Assembly: GCF_001280015.1 (NCBI RefSeq)
Contig: NZ_LGDV01000001.1
Coordinates: 248,001 to 312,000 of the forward strand
Source: Streptomyces sp. MMG1121
GTDB lineage: Bacteria; Actinomycetota; Actinomycetes; Streptomycetales; Streptomycetaceae
DNA: 64,000 bases
Direction of reading: 5' to 3'
The notes beneath the pieces are model-generated. The model was not told the DNA's origin. It did not search any database and saw only the letters and a program-made list of their open reading frames with translations. This document shows, in pieces, positions 24,951 to 34,571 of this stretch (positions within the stretch are counted from its first letter, which is position 1; the number at the start of each line of letters is the position of its first letter). The position numbers were made by a program, and so were the translations under genes.

Positions 24951-26000
24951 ATGAGACTTCTTGTGCTGGGCGGTACGGAGTTCGTGGGGCGGTCCGTCGT
25001 GGAGTCGGCGCTGGCGCGCGGATGGGAGGTGACCGTCTTCAACCGGGGACGGCACCAACCACCCGCCGGGGTGCGGTCGCTGCACGGCGACCGCACCGCT
25101 CCCGACGGCCTCACCGCCCTCGCCTCGGACCCGGGCACCTGGGACGCCGTGATCGACACCTGGTCGGCCGGGCCACGCGCGGTCCAGGACACGGCACGGC
25201 TGCTGCGGGGGCGGGCCGGCCGGTACGCGTACGTCTCCAGCCGGTCCGTGTACGTCTGGCCCTGGCCCAGCGCCGGCGGGCCCGCCGAGGCCGGGGCCGT
25301 CGTCGAGGGCGCCGCCGACGCGGAGCCGACGGACTACGCGGCGGACAAGCGGGGCGGCGAACTGGCCGCCGTCGAGTCCTTCGGCGCGGACGGCTCGCTG
25401 CTGGTGCGGGCCGGGCTGATCCTCGGCCCGTACGAGAACGTCGGCCGGCTGCCCTGGTGGCTGACCCGGATCGCCCGCGGCGGCCCGGTCCTGGCTCCGG
25501 GACCCAGCGATCTGCCGCTTCAGTACATCGACGCGCGCGACCTCGCCGACTGGCTGCTCGGCGCGCTCGAACAGCGGCTGAGCGGGCCGTACGACCTGGT
25601 CGGCCCGTCCGGGCACGCCACCATGGGCGAGCTGCTCCGGGAGTGCGTCCGGGTCACCGGCGCGGACGCGGAGCTGCGCTGGACCGATCCGGAGGTGATC
25701 CTCGGCGCCGGGATCGCGCCGTGGACCGAACTGCCGGTGTGGACGCCGCCGGACACGGACCTGCACGCCGCGGCGCACCGCGGTGACGTGTCCCGGGCGC
25801 TGGCCACCGGCCTGCGCTGCCGGCCGGTCCGGGAGACCGTCGCCGACACCTGGCGCTGGCTCACCGGCATCGGCGGCGAGGCACCGCGGCGCCCGGACCG
25901 GCCCCCCGTCGGGCTCGCCCCCGAGGCCGAGGCGAAGGTGCTGGCCGGGGCCGACGGTGTACCTGGCACCACCTCAGGACAGGGGCCTTCGGACGACTGA
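24951..26000 (+). CDS. NAD-dependent epimerase/dehydratase (extended SDR)
   Basis: A 349-residue protein. The Rossmann motif MRLLVLGGTEFVGRSVVE starts at residue 1, VTVFNRGRH follows as the nucleotide-specificity strand, and YVSSRSVYVW plus YAADKRGGEL give the Ser and the YxxxK catalytic pair. The C-terminal half binds the substrate (LQYIDARDLADWLLGALE). It resembles isoflavone-reductase or RNA-binding (CSP41-like) SDR proteins; the substrate is unknown. The C-terminal 30 residues are low complexity. It starts 68 bases after the winged-helix gene. Confidence 0.85.
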   Translation: MRLLVLGGTEFVGRSVVESALARGWEVTVFNRGRHQPPAGVRSLHGDRTAPDGLTALASDPGTWDAVIDTWSAGPRAVQDTARLLRGRAGRYAYVSSRSVYVWPWPSAGGPAEAGAVVEGAADAEPTDYAADKRGGELAAVESFGADGSLLVRAGLILGPYENVGRLPWWLTRIARGGPVLAPGPSDLPLQYIDARDLADWLLGALEQRLSGPYDLVGPSGHATMGELLRECVRVTGADAELRWTDPEVILGAGIAPWTELPVWTPPDTDLHAAAHRGDVSRALATGLRCRPVRETVADTWRWLTGIGGEAPRRPDRPPVGLAPEAEAKVLAGADGVPGTTSGQGPSDD

Positions 26001-26031
26001 CGCGCCGGGGGCCGTCGGCGAGACTTGCGGC

Positions 26032-27306
26032 ATGAACACCGACACGAAGCGCGGCACCCTGCGGCCCCGTGCGCGCGAGGTCCTGCTGGCCGCCGTACAA
26101 GGCCTGACGCTGGCCGTGGCCGTGCTGCCCTTCGGCGTCGCGTTCCTCGTGCTGACCCTCGTCTCCCTCGCCCTCGTCCCGCTCGGCGTCGGGCTCTTCA
26201 CGACCCCGGTGCTGCTGACCGGGGTGCGGGCCCTGGCGGACGTGCGCAGGCGGCTCGCGGCCGAGTGGTGCGGAGTGCGGATCCCGGCGGCGTACCGGCC
26301 CCCGCCGCCGGACGCCAAGCGGTGGACGCTCACCTTCCACCTGCTGGGCGACCCGCAGGTCCGGCGCGATGTGCTGTGGCTGCCGGTGGACATCACGGCG
26401 GGCTTCGTCACCGCGCTGCTCCCGGCCCTGCTGCTGTTCTACCCCGTCGAGGGGTTCCTGCTGGCGGCCGGGCTGTGGCGGGCGTACGTGCCGGACTCCG
26501 GCGGCACCTACTGGTACGCCTTCGTCCCGGTCTCCGGCCAGGCGACCGCCTTCGGTGCGGCCGCGCTCGGTGCCGCGCTTCTGCCGGTGGCCCAGCGCCA
26601 CTCCCGCCGTATGCTCGTCCTGCACTTCCGGATCGCCCGGGCCGCGCTCGGCGGCGACAGCGAACTCACCGAGCGGGTCCGGGTGTTGACCGAGACCCGG
26701 CGGGACGCCGTGGACACCTCCGCCGCCGAGCTGCGCCGTATCGAGCGCGACCTGCACGACGGCGCCCAGGCCCGGCTCGTCGCCATGGGCATGGACCTCG
26801 GCACCATCGAGATGCTGGTGGAACACGATCCCGCACAGGCGAAGAGGCTGCTCGCCCAGGCCCGCCGGAACTCCGCCGAGACCCTGGAGGAGCTGCGCGA
26901 CCTGGTGCGCGGCATCCACCCGCCGGTCCTCGCCGAACGCGGACTCGGCGACGCCGTACGGGCGCTGGCGCTGCGGCTGCCCCTGCCCACGGAGGTGACC
27001 GTGGAGCTGTCCGGCCGCGCGGACGCCCCCGTCGAGTCGGCCGCCTACTTCGCGGTCAGCGAGGTGCTCACCAACGCCGTCAAGCACTCCGGCGCCGACC
27101 GGATCTGGGCCGACCTGCACCACACGGAGGGCAGGCTGCGGATCACGGTCACCGACAACGGCCGGGGCGGCGCGGCGCTCGGCGCCGGGTCGGGGCTGGC
27201 CGGGGTCGAGCGCCGGCTCGGTACATTCGACGGCGTCCTGGCCGTCAGCAGTCCCGCCGGCGGCCCCACCATGGTGACCATGGAGCTCCCGTGCGCGTTG
27301 TCCTAG
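26032..27306 (+). CDS. Sensor histidine kinase (NarL-type partner, HisKA_3)
   Basis: A 424-residue membrane kinase. Hydrophobic segments at about residues 18-65 and 115-190 give four membrane helices with little periplasmic sequence. His242 in the shortened RIERDLHDGAQARLVAMGM is the phosphorylated residue of HisKA_3. The ATPase follows: SEVLTNAVKHSGA (N box), TDNGRGG (G1) and GSGLAGVERRL (G2). Its stop overlaps the start of the response regulator gene by 16 bases, so the two are translationally linked. The signal is unknown. Confidence 0.93.
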   Translation: MNTDTKRGTLRPRAREVLLAAVQGLTLAVAVLPFGVAFLVLTLVSLALVPLGVGLFTTPVLLTGVRALADVRRRLAAEWCGVRIPAAYRPPPPDAKRWTLTFHLLGDPQVRRDVLWLPVDITAGFVTALLPALLLFYPVEGFLLAAGLWRAYVPDSGGTYWYAFVPVSGQATAFGAAALGAALLPVAQRHSRRMLVLHFRIARAALGGDSELTERVRVLTETRRDAVDTSAAELRRIERDLHDGAQARLVAMGMDLGTIEMLVEHDPAQAKRLLAQARRNSAETLEELRDLVRGIHPPVLAERGLGDAVRALALRLPLPTEVTVELSGRADAPVESAAYFAVSEVLTNAVKHSGADRIWADLHHTEGRLRITVTDNGRGGAALGAGSGLAGVERRLGTFDGVLAVSSPAGGPTMVTMELPCALS

Positions 27307-27944
27307 CCGAAGACCTCTTCCTGCTGCGCGACGGGCTGGTCCGGATGCTTCAGGCCTTCGGCTTCGAGATCGCGGCCGCCGTCGAGACCGGCCCCGAACT
27401 CACCCGGGCGCTCGCCGAGTTGGAGCCCGACATCGCCGTGGTCGACGTACGGCTGCCGCCCACGCACACCGACGAGGGGCTGCAGTGCGCGCTCGCCGCC
27501 CGCCGGGAGCGGCCCGGGCTGCCGGTGCTGGTCCTGTCCCAGCACGTGGAGCAGCTGTACGCGCGCGAGCTGCTGGCCGACGGCACCGGCGGGATCGGCT
27601 ATCTGCTGAAGGACCGGGTGTTCGACGCGGAGCAGTTCATCGACGCCGTACGACGGGTCGCGGCCGGGGGGACGGCGATGGACCCGCAGGTGATCCAGCA
27701 GTTGCTGGCCCGGCGGGCCGCCGAGGACCGGCCGCTCGGCCGTCTCACCCCGCGTGAGCGGGAGGTGCTGGAGCTGATGGCGCAGGGCCGGTCGAACGCG
27801 GGCATCGCGGCCCAGCTCGTGGTGACGGAACGGGCCATCGCCAAACACACCTCCAACATCTTCGCCAAACTGGGACTGGAGGTGTCGGACGATGACAACC
27901 GGCGCGTACTGGCGGTGCTCGCCCACCTCGACCAGGACCGCTGA
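27291..27944 (+). CDS. NarL/LuxR-family response regulator
   Basis: A 217-residue regulator paired with the kinase before it. The receiver domain shows acidic residues in VVLAEDLFLLRDG, the phosphoacceptor Asp52 (IAVVDVRLPP) and the Lys in GYLLKDRV. The output domain is LuxR-type: LTPREREVLELMAQG, then NAGIAAQLVVTERAIAKHTSNIF shortened. GTG 27291 lies within the kinase coding sequence. Targets are unknown; the next gene downstream is the secreted DUF1996 protein. Confidence 0.93.
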   Translation: MRVVLAEDLFLLRDGLVRMLQAFGFEIAAAVETGPELTRALAELEPDIAVVDVRLPPTHTDEGLQCALAARRERPGLPVLVLSQHVEQLYARELLADGTGGIGYLLKDRVFDAEQFIDAVRRVAAGGTAMDPQVIQQLLARRAAEDRPLGRLTPREREVLELMAQGRSNAGIAAQLVVTERAIAKHTSNIFAKLGLEVSDDDNRRVLAVLAHLDQDR

Positions 27945-28093
27945 CAGAAGCCGGTGACCTGCCAACTCCCCTGTTTCCACGAGGAATTTGTGAGACCGGT
28001 GAACACCTCTGAGGCGGCGTCCGTATCCATGGGCGCCGCTTCACTCCTGTCGGGCGCCTCGCTGCTGCCCCGCAAGGAAGTCAGAGGAGTTCC

Positions 28094-29650
28094 ATGGGAC
28101 GCAACACACGAAAACGCCGTACGCCGCTGGCCACCAAGGCCATAGCCGCATCGGCGGCCCTAGCGCTCGGTGGGGGCGGGCTGATCTGGGCGAACTTCTA
28201 CGCCTCGGCGCACGAGTCGAACAACCAGACGTGGGGAGGCAACCAGACGAAGGCCGCGACGGCGCAGGTGGCGACGATCTCCTGCCCGGACGTCGGCCAG
28301 AAGCTGACGAACGTTCCGTACCGGGCCCGCCAGGGCGTGGCGACGGAGCTGGCCAACCTCGACAAGCAGATCACCGAGGCCTACAACCGGCTCGCCTCCA
28401 CCCGGCAGGCGCAGACGAACGACCCGAGCTTCGTGCAGAACGCGATCGTCGGCCCCCTGAAGAACAAGCGGGCCGCGACGATCGACCGGATCCGCATCGA
28501 CATCCAGCGCGTCGGCGGGCGGTTCAACAGCTCGCTGTCCCAGCTCGCCGCCTGTACGACCCAGGCCGCCAACCAGACCACCGCCGGCGGCTGGCAGCAG
28601 GGCGGCAACGGCCAGCAGAACAACGGCGGTCAGCAGAACAACGGGGGTCAGCAGCAGGGCGGCCAGCAGAACAACGGCGGCCAGCAGCAGGGCGGTCAGC
28701 AGCAGGGCAGCAACGGCGGCCAGGGCGGTGACGGCCCGGCCGCGGCGGACTTCGTGGACATCACGAAGGTCGCCCCGAACGTCCAGGGCAGGCCGCGCCA
28801 GCTGCAGAACGCCTCGACCGGCACGTTCACCACGCGCTGCGGTGTGAACGCGAACCAGAACCACAACAGCGACAACGTGATCGTCGCGCCCGGTGTGACC
28901 AACGGTGCCCACCACGTGCACGACTACGTCGGCAACCAGAAGGTCAACGCGTTCTCCAGCAACCAGACGTTCCTGCAGGGCGGCACCAGCTGCCAGAACA
29001 GGAACGACCTGTCGGCGTACTACTGGCCGGTCATCCGCGAACAGGACGGCACCCAGGAGAAGGACGCAGGCGCCGACGGCGGCGGCAAGGACCTCAACGT
29101 CGGCAAGATCCTGGTCGCCCAGCAGGCGCAGATCAAGTACGTCGGCAGCCCGGCGAGCAAGGTCGCCGCGATGCCGCAGTTCCTGCGGATCATCACCGGT
29201 GACGCCAAGGCCTTCGTCAACGGCCCGGCCAACGCCAACGCGCACTGGAGCTGCACCGGCTTCGAGAACAAGGTGCAGCTGACCGACAAGTACCCGATCT
29301 GCCCGCAGGGCAGCAACGTGGTGCGCTTGTTCGCCTTCCAGAGCTGCTGGGACGGCGTGAACATCGACAGTGCCAACCACCGTACGCACGTGGCCTTCGC
29401 CGATCCGGCGAGCGGTGTCTGCCCGAACGGCTTCAAGGCGATCCCGCAGCTGACGATGCGCCTGGTCTACAACGTGCCGCAGCCCGTCGTCCAGGCGGAC
29501 GGGACGGTGAAGAACGCCTACGCGGTCGACGGCTTCCCGGAGGAACTGCACAAGCCGATCACCGACCACGACGACTTCATCAGCGTCACGACCGGCGGCC
29601 TGGCCAACAAGATCGCGAACTGCATCAACCGGGGTCAGAACTGCCAGTGA
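28094..29650 (+). CDS. Secreted DUF1996 protein with Gln/Asn/Gly-rich spacer
   Basis: A 518-residue exported protein. After a long signal peptide (hydrophobic core [17 protein letters not shown]) comes a helical region with two cysteines (CPDVGQK to LAACTTQ, about residues 60-155), then a spacer made of GGQQNN and GGQQQ units (about 170-212), then the DUF1996 domain (about 230-510) with its typical [30 protein letters not shown] and [17 protein letters not shown]1996 occurs in fungi and actinomycetes on secreted proteins of unknown role. GAGGAG precedes the ATG. It stands alone with a terminator behind it. Confidence 0.88.
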   Translation: MGRNTRKRRTPLATKAIAASAALALGGGGLIWANFYASAHESNNQTWGGNQTKAATAQVATISCPDVGQKLTNVPYRARQGVATELANLDKQITEAYNRLASTRQAQTNDPSFVQNAIVGPLKNKRAATIDRIRIDIQRVGGRFNSSLSQLAACTTQAANQTTAGGWQQGGNGQQNNGGQQNNGGQQQGGQQNNGGQQQGGQQQGSNGGQGGDGPAAADFVDITKVAPNVQGRPRQLQNASTGTFTTRCGVNANQNHNSDNVIVAPGVTNGAHHVHDYVGNQKVNAFSSNQTFLQGGTSCQNRNDLSAYYWPVIREQDGTQEKDAGADGGGKDLNVGKILVAQQAQIKYVGSPASKVAAMPQFLRIITGDAKAFVNGPANANAHWSCTGFENKVQLTDKYPICPQGSNVVRLFAFQSCWDGVNIDSANHRTHVAFADPASGVCPNGFKAIPQLTMRLVYNVPQPVVQADGTVKNAYAVDGFPEELHKPITDHDDFISVTTGGLANKIANCINRGQNCQ

Positions 29651-29689
29651 GCGCCTGACCGGGCCCACGGCCACAGGGCCCACGAACGA

Positions 29690-29722
29690 GGCCGGTGACG
29701 GAACCCCCTCCCGTCACCGGCC
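29690..29722. terminator. Convergent hairpin after the DUF1996 gene
   Basis: GGCCGGTGACGG (29690-29701) pairs with CCGTCACCGGCC (29711-29722) around a 9-base loop, between two convergent genes. Confidence 0.85.
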
Positions 29723-29742
29723 TTCGTGTGCGCGCGGCCGCC

Positions 29743-30144
29743 TCAGCCGCCGTGCGCGGAATGAGCGGCATGGTTCGTGCCCAGCTCCACGTCCCCGCCG
29801 AGCGTGCCGCGCAGCGCCTTGACGACGCCGTCGTCGCCGACGGCGACCCACTTGCGGCCGACGAGGTAGTAACCGCCGTAGTCCTTCGCGTCGTTGATCC
29901 ACTCGCGCTGGCCGCGGTCGGTGGCGAAGGTGGCGAGGATGAACTTGCCGTCGGTGTTCGTGCAGATGGCCTGGCGGATCTCGTCGGCGTCGGTCTGCAT
30001 GTCCGGCCTGCACTTCACCTCGGCGGCGAGGCTCTCCAGGCTGCCGGTCGCGGCGGGCGGGACCGCCTTGGTCTGCCCGCCCGCGCCGCAGCCCGCCAAC
30101 GCCAGTACGGCCGCGCCGCCCAGCAGCAGTCGTGTCACCCTCAT
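29743..30144 (-). CDS. Lipoprotein, hypothetical
   Basis: A 133-residue protein with a lipoprotein signal: MRVTRLLLGGAAVLALAGCGAGG, where LALAGC is the lipobox. The mature part has a DIRQAICTNTDGKF-like segment with a Cys pair, FATDRGQREWINDAKDYGGYYLVG and a DVELGTNHAAH tail. It should sit on the outer face of the membrane. GGAGGAACAG before the ATG is a strong ribosome site; longer frames to 31329 run through unrelated sequence. Function unknown. Confidence 0.85.
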   Translation of the reverse strand: MRVTRLLLGGAAVLALAGCGAGGQTKAVPPAATGSLESLAAEVKCRPDMQTDADEIRQAICTNTDGKFILATFATDRGQREWINDAKDYGGYYLVGRKWVAVGDDGVVKALRGTLGGDVELGTNHAAHSAHGG

Positions 30145-30330
30145 CTGTTCCTCCGGTCCTGATGGCCCAAGCATGCCTCGGCCCCTTCGGATACGGACCC
30201 GGGCCGCCGTACGCTCAATTCCGGTGACCGGCCGCGCACGGATGCGCGGAAGTGCCCCGGCGAACGAGTACCAGGGCCGCCGGGCCAGGATCCGGCTGTC
30301 GCCCTTCCTGCGGAACACCGGCCGGGGGCG

Positions 30331-30542
30331 GAGGAGGGCGTCAAGCTCCGCACACCCGAACCGGACGCCCTTTGGGGCGAGTTGGACGACGGGGTACGGG
30401 CCACTCCCGCGCTGCGCCTGTCCGGCCTCGGCCGGGACCGCGAGGGCCTCTTGCCCGTCCTCGGCGCACCGGCCCCCATCTGCCGTACTGCCAGCGGTCG
30501 ATGGCCACCTGCGCGCGCCTGCCGGTCGATCCCGAGGACTGA
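30331..30542 (+). pseudogene. Possible frameshifted gene remnant
   Basis: From 30331 one frame reads EEGVKLRTPEPDALWGELDD and ATPALRLSGLGRDREGLLPV, which looks like real protein with normal codon bias. Near 30480 it runs into noise, while another frame then reads HLPYCQRSMATCARLPVDPED to a TGA at 30542. A frameshift in an old gene would explain this. No start codon with a ribosome site is seen and the family is not recognised. The rest of 30145-30638 holds nothing I can support. Confidence 0.3.
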
Positions 30543-30638
30543 CGGCCGCGCTGACGACGGGCTGACGGCGGGCCGGAACAACGGGCCGCGTCACCCATCC
30601 GGCGGTGACCAAACCACCGCTCGCTCGTTCTCCACGAC

Positions 30639-32558
30639 GTGCAGTCACAGGATGTAGCCCAGCGTCACGCAGCCACCTCCGCCGGGGAGCCCGGCCCGGT
30701 CGACTTCGAGCAGGCCGAGGCCGCGCTCGTCGAGCACTACCCACGGCTGGTCCGGATCGCCTATCTGGTGCTGCCGCCGAGCCTCGGCCGCAACCGCCGG
30801 GTGCTGACCGCACACTCCCTCGTCCAGCGCGCCCTGCCCCGGGGCCGCAAGCAGCCGGCCGTGATCCCGGCCCAGCCCCCGGGCCGCGAGGGCGACCCCG
30901 GCTACGCGTTCCTGCGCGAGCGCGTCCTGCACACGGCCCTGGAGGCGGGCCGGCCGCGGGGGGTCCTGCCCCGGCTCTCCCAGCTGCCGCCGCTGCTGCC
31001 CCAGGTCTGGGGCCTGAGGCTGTTCCCGCGCTCGGGCGGTGCCGACGAACTCGCCCTGGACCAGCGGCTGTCCGCCCTGTCCGGCCCGGCCCGCGCCGCC
31101 TATGTACTGCGCGGCCTGGAGAAGCTGCCCGACGCCGACATCCGCAGGATCCTCGACTGCGCCGGGGCCGACGACCCGGGCGGCGCGCTGGCCGCCGCGA
31201 ACAGCGTGCCCATCCAGCCCGCACTGCTCTCCTCCCCCGAGTTCGACCCGTGCTCGCTCCAGGCCCGGCCCACCGATCTGATGCGCCGCCGCCAGCACAC
31301 CAAGGCCGCGCTCGCGGCCGTCGCCGCACTCGCGGTGTGCGGGGCGCTGGTCGTCATGCCGGGCGACGGCTGGGGCCCGGACGGCGCCGCCGCGCCCGCC
31401 TACGCCGAGAACCCGGCCGCCCAGGCCGCCCTCGACCCGGCCCACCTCACCCGGGTCTCCCCCACCGCCTGGCAGACCGCCACGCGCACCGACTTCTCCG
31501 TGTGGCCCGCGCGCGGGCCGCTCACCGGCGACCAGGACCTGCTGCGCCGCGCCCTCGCCGTCTGGGCCCGCCCCGGCGACACGGTCCGCGTCTCGGCGAC
31601 CCCCGGCACCCAGACCGGCGGCCCGGCCGGCCCGCCCCAGCTGCTGTACGCGGGCCAGGTCGACAATGCCCGCGTCGTGCTCCTCTACGACGGTCTGCGC
31701 ATCGCCCGCTACGCCGAGCCGGTGAACGGCACCCAGGGCGCGGCCCTCGACTTCGCCCGCGTCGACGGCGCGACCGGCGCGGAGGCGAGCGCGCTGGTGC
31801 TGGGCCGCTCCGACGGCAACGTCCAGTACCTGACGGCGCCCTGGGTGAAGACGGCGGCGGCGCGGGACCTGATGAAGCCGGACGGGGCCACGACCCCCCT
31901 GCCCCTCACCGCCGGTGTCACCGCCCCGCTGACCAGCCCCGCGCTCCAGACCGGCAGCTGCACCTCGTGGACCGTGCTGCAGCTGACCGACGCCTCCGGC
32001 ACCGAACTCGCGACCGATCTGGGCGAGTTGGTCCCGGCCCGGCTGACCGCCGGCCGACCCGGCTCCGCCGGTGCGGCGTCCGGTGCCGCCGGGCTGCGCA
32101 CCTGGGCGCCGTTCGCCTGCTCCCTGTCGGCCGAGCGCGCGGCGGGCGTCCGGAGCGTCAACGCCTGGGCCTACGCCGCGCAGCCGCTGCCCGACGGCAG
32201 TGGGGCCGCGCAGTGGATGTGCACCCGGGCCGAGACCTGGCGCGGCGACGGGACGGCCGCGCTGGCCCAGTTCCGCACGCCGGGCGGGCGCGTCGGGGCG
32301 GTCGTCGCCAAGGGCACGGACGTACGGGCCTGCGGGCCGCGTGATCCGCATGTGCTGGCCGGGGTGCTGTGGAAGTCCTCGGCCGGGCACTGGTATCTGC
32401 TGGCGGCGGGCAGCAAGGACACGGCGGCGATCCAGGCGGGGGGCGGGATCACGGCGGCCGGTCAGGGCCCGCTGCTCGTCGCCCGGGCCAAGCAGGGGGC
32501 GCAGGCCACGCTCAAGGGCACGCTGGAGGACGGGCGAGCGATCGACGGACTGCGGTGA
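30639..32558 (+). CDS. Sigma-factor-like membrane protein of unknown function
   Basis: A 639-residue protein. Residues about 25-60 (ALVEHYPRLVRIAYLVLPPSL) resemble region 2 of ECF sigma factors, and about 140-180 (LSALSGPARAAYVLRGLEKLPDADIRRIL shortened) resembles region 4. One membrane segment follows at about 222-242 ([18 protein letters not shown]), then about 390 residues outside the membrane with an alternating Ala/Gly/Asp composition and four or more cysteines. The helix-turn-helix recognition part appears degenerate. GTG 30639 starts it. No anti-sigma gene is adjacent. Function is open. Confidence 0.75.
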   Translation: MQSQDVAQRHAATSAGEPGPVDFEQAEAALVEHYPRLVRIAYLVLPPSLGRNRRVLTAHSLVQRALPRGRKQPAVIPAQPPGREGDPGYAFLRERVLHTALEAGRPRGVLPRLSQLPPLLPQVWGLRLFPRSGGADELALDQRLSALSGPARAAYVLRGLEKLPDADIRRILDCAGADDPGGALAAANSVPIQPALLSSPEFDPCSLQARPTDLMRRRQHTKAALAAVAALAVCGALVVMPGDGWGPDGAAAPAYAENPAAQAALDPAHLTRVSPTAWQTATRTDFSVWPARGPLTGDQDLLRRALAVWARPGDTVRVSATPGTQTGGPAGPPQLLYAGQVDNARVVLLYDGLRIARYAEPVNGTQGAALDFARVDGATGAEASALVLGRSDGNVQYLTAPWVKTAAARDLMKPDGATTPLPLTAGVTAPLTSPALQTGSCTSWTVLQLTDASGTELATDLGELVPARLTAGRPGSAGAASGAAGLRTWAPFACSLSAERAAGVRSVNAWAYAAQPLPDGSGAAQWMCTRAETWRGDGTAALAQFRTPGGRVGAVVAKGTDVRACGPRDPHVLAGVLWKSSAGHWYLLAAGSKDTAAIQAGGGITAAGQGPLLVARAKQGAQATLKGTLEDGRAIDGLR

Positions 32559-32634
32559 CCCTTTATTGACATGGGCGTAAACAAGCTCGGCCGCAGGGGT
32601 TCTCAGCGAGCCTACCCATCAGTACATTGACGCC

Positions 32635-33513
32635 ATGTCTAACACGCAGGCCCGGGTGCCGCTCAAGGCACGCAAGGTGTCCTTCTCCTGGGACGGCACG
32701 CCGTTGCACTGGGTGCCCGGCGATCCCTTCACCACGCACACCATCAACGTGCTGCACCTGCTGCTGCCCGCCGGTGAGCGCTGGTTCGTGCACGTGTACA
32801 AGCAGGTGCTGCCGCACATACGCGACGAGCGGCTCCGCGAGGACGTCATCGGGTTCATCGGGCAGGAGGCGATGCACTCCCAGGCCCATGACGAGGTGCT
32901 GCCGCATCTGCGCGAGCAGGGGCTCGACCCGACGCCGTACACCGCGCAGGTCGACTGGTTCTTCGAGAAGCTGCTCGGCGACCGCACGCTGCCGCCGGGC
33001 AGGCCGCGCACGTGGTGGCTGATGGAACGGGTCGCGCTCATCGCGGCCATCGAGCACTACACCGCGTTCCTCGGCAACTGGGTGCTCAACGCCGGGGAGC
33101 TGGACCGGCGCGGCGCCGACCCGACCATGCTGGACCTGCTGCGCTGGCACGGCGCGGAGGAGGTCGAGCACCGCTCCGTGGCCTTCGAGCTGTTCACGCA
33201 CGTCGACGGGGGCTACGGCCGCCGCGCACGGACCTGGGCCACGGCCTTCTCGGCGCTGGTGTTCCTGTGGCAGCGCGGGGTGCGGTTCTTCATGGAGAAC
33301 GACCCGACCCTCGTCGACGCCAAGGCCGGATTCAAGGAGTTCTACGTCCGTGGCCGGCGCGGTCTGCTCCCCGCGACGGGCGACATGCTCAGGTCCATCC
33401 CCCGCTATCTGAGCCCCGACTACCACCCCTCGCAGGAGGGCGACACCGAGCAGGCCGTCGCCTACCTGGCGTCCTCTCCGGCAGCCACGGCGGCGGAGAA
33501 GGGTGCCGCGTGA
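32635..33513 (+). CDS. Predicted metal-dependent hydrolase (PF10118 type)
   Basis: A 292-residue protein of the 'metal-dependent hydrolase' family, which has a ferritin-like helical fold with a probable two-metal site. Metal-ligand motifs are visible: FIGQEAMHSQAHDEVLPHL at about residues 78-96 and GAEEVEHRSVAFELF at about 170-185, with ERVALIAAIEHYTAFLG between them (Glu and His). The stop codon overlaps the start of the reductase gene by one base (TGATG). The Glu-x-x-His motifs match diiron proteins, so an oxygenase role is a real alternative. Confidence 0.85.
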   Translation: MSNTQARVPLKARKVSFSWDGTPLHWVPGDPFTTHTINVLHLLLPAGERWFVHVYKQVLPHIRDERLREDVIGFIGQEAMHSQAHDEVLPHLREQGLDPTPYTAQVDWFFEKLLGDRTLPPGRPRTWWLMERVALIAAIEHYTAFLGNWVLNAGELDRRGADPTMLDLLRWHGAEEVEHRSVAFELFTHVDGGYGRRARTWATAFSALVFLWQRGVRFFMENDPTLVDAKAGFKEFYVRGRRGLLPATGDMLRSIPRYLSPDYHPSQEGDTEQAVAYLASSPAATAAEKGAA

Positions 33514-34535
33514 TGCCGAGGCTGCGTACCGTCGTACTCCTCGCGGGTGCCGCGCTGCTGACCCGGGGTGCCCTGCGCCGCCGTATCCAGGTCTCGCCGC
33601 TGTGGCCGCTGCCCGCGCTGGAGGAGCCCGCCTCGGGCCGGCCGCGCTCGCGGGCGCTGCGGCTGCTGGTGACCTCTCGCGAGACGGTGGCCGACGGGGT
33701 CGTCCGGCTCCGCCTGGAGGGCGCGGACCTGCCGCGCTGGCAGCCCGGCGCCCATCTCGACCTGGTGCTGCCGTCGGGGCTGGTGCGGCAGTACTCGCTG
33801 TGCGGTGACCCGGAGGACACCTCCTCGTACACCGTCGCGACCCGGCTGGTCGAGGGCGGGCGGGGCGGCTCGCGCGAGGTGCACGAGCAGGTGACGGAGG
33901 GCACGGAACTGGAGGTGCGGGGGCCGCGGAACCGTTTTCCGCTGGTCGAGGCGGAGTCGTACGTCTTCGTCGCCGGCGGGATCGGGATCACCCCGCTGCT
34001 GCCGATGCTGCGGGCGCTCCCTGAGAACGCCGAGTGGCGGCTGCTGTACGCGGGGCGCGCGAGGGCCTCGATGCCGTTCCTGGAGGAGGTCGAGAAGCTG
34101 GGCCGCGACCGGGTGACCGTCGTGGAGGGGCAGCCCGATCTCGACGCGCTGGAGGTGCCGGAAGGGGCCGCCGTCTACTGCTGCGGTCCCGAGGGGCTCA
34201 TGGCGGCCGTCGCGGCGCGCTTCCCGGACGTCCGCATCGAACGATTCGCGCCACGTCTGTCGTCCGACGGCAACACGGAGTTCGAGGTCGAACTGCGCCG
34301 CAGCGGACGCACGTTGGCCGTCCCGGCCGGCTCCACCGTGCTGGCGGCCGTACGACGCGAGCTGCCGAACACCGCCTACTCCTGTGAGCAGGGCTTCTGC
34401 GGGACCTGCCAACAGAGGGTGCTGGAGGGCGAGATCGACCACCGGGACGAGTTGCTGACGGATGCGGAGCGTGGCGACTCGATGCTGATCTGTGTGTCCC
34501 GGGCGAGGAGCGAGCGGCTCGTGCTCGATCTGTGA
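33513..34535 (+). CDS. Phthalate-dioxygenase-reductase-type flavoprotein with 2Fe-2S domain
   Basis: A 340-residue electron-transfer protein of the PDR/VanB family. After a short hydrophobic N-terminus, an FMN-binding domain shows VRQYSLCGDP, an NAD-binding domain shows FVAGGIGITPLLPML and VYCCGPEGLM, and a C-terminal plant-type ferredoxin domain carries Cys291, Cys296, Cys299 (CEQGFCGTC) and Cys327 (CVSRA). It takes electrons from NAD(P)H to an oxygenase. The gene overlaps the diiron-type hydrolase gene, its likely partner. ATG 33513 is used; GTG 33510 is equally placed. Confidence 0.9.
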   Translation: MPRLRTVVLLAGAALLTRGALRRRIQVSPLWPLPALEEPASGRPRSRALRLLVTSRETVADGVVRLRLEGADLPRWQPGAHLDLVLPSGLVRQYSLCGDPEDTSSYTVATRLVEGGRGGSREVHEQVTEGTELEVRGPRNRFPLVEAESYVFVAGGIGITPLLPMLRALPENAEWRLLYAGRARASMPFLEEVEKLGRDRVTVVEGQPDLDALEVPEGAAVYCCGPEGLMAAVAARFPDVRIERFAPRLSSDGNTEFEVELRRSGRTLAVPAGSTVLAAVRRELPNTAYSCEQGFCGTCQQRVLEGEIDHRDELLTDAERGDSMLICVSRARSERLVLDL

Positions 34536-34571
34536 ACACCTGCGGCCGGATCCGATCGGTAAGGTGTTCGC

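Noticed and set aside
27954..28145. Short frame overlapping the start of the DUF1996 gene
   Set aside because: It runs out of frame into the signal-peptide coding sequence and shows no protein-like pattern or clear ribosome site.
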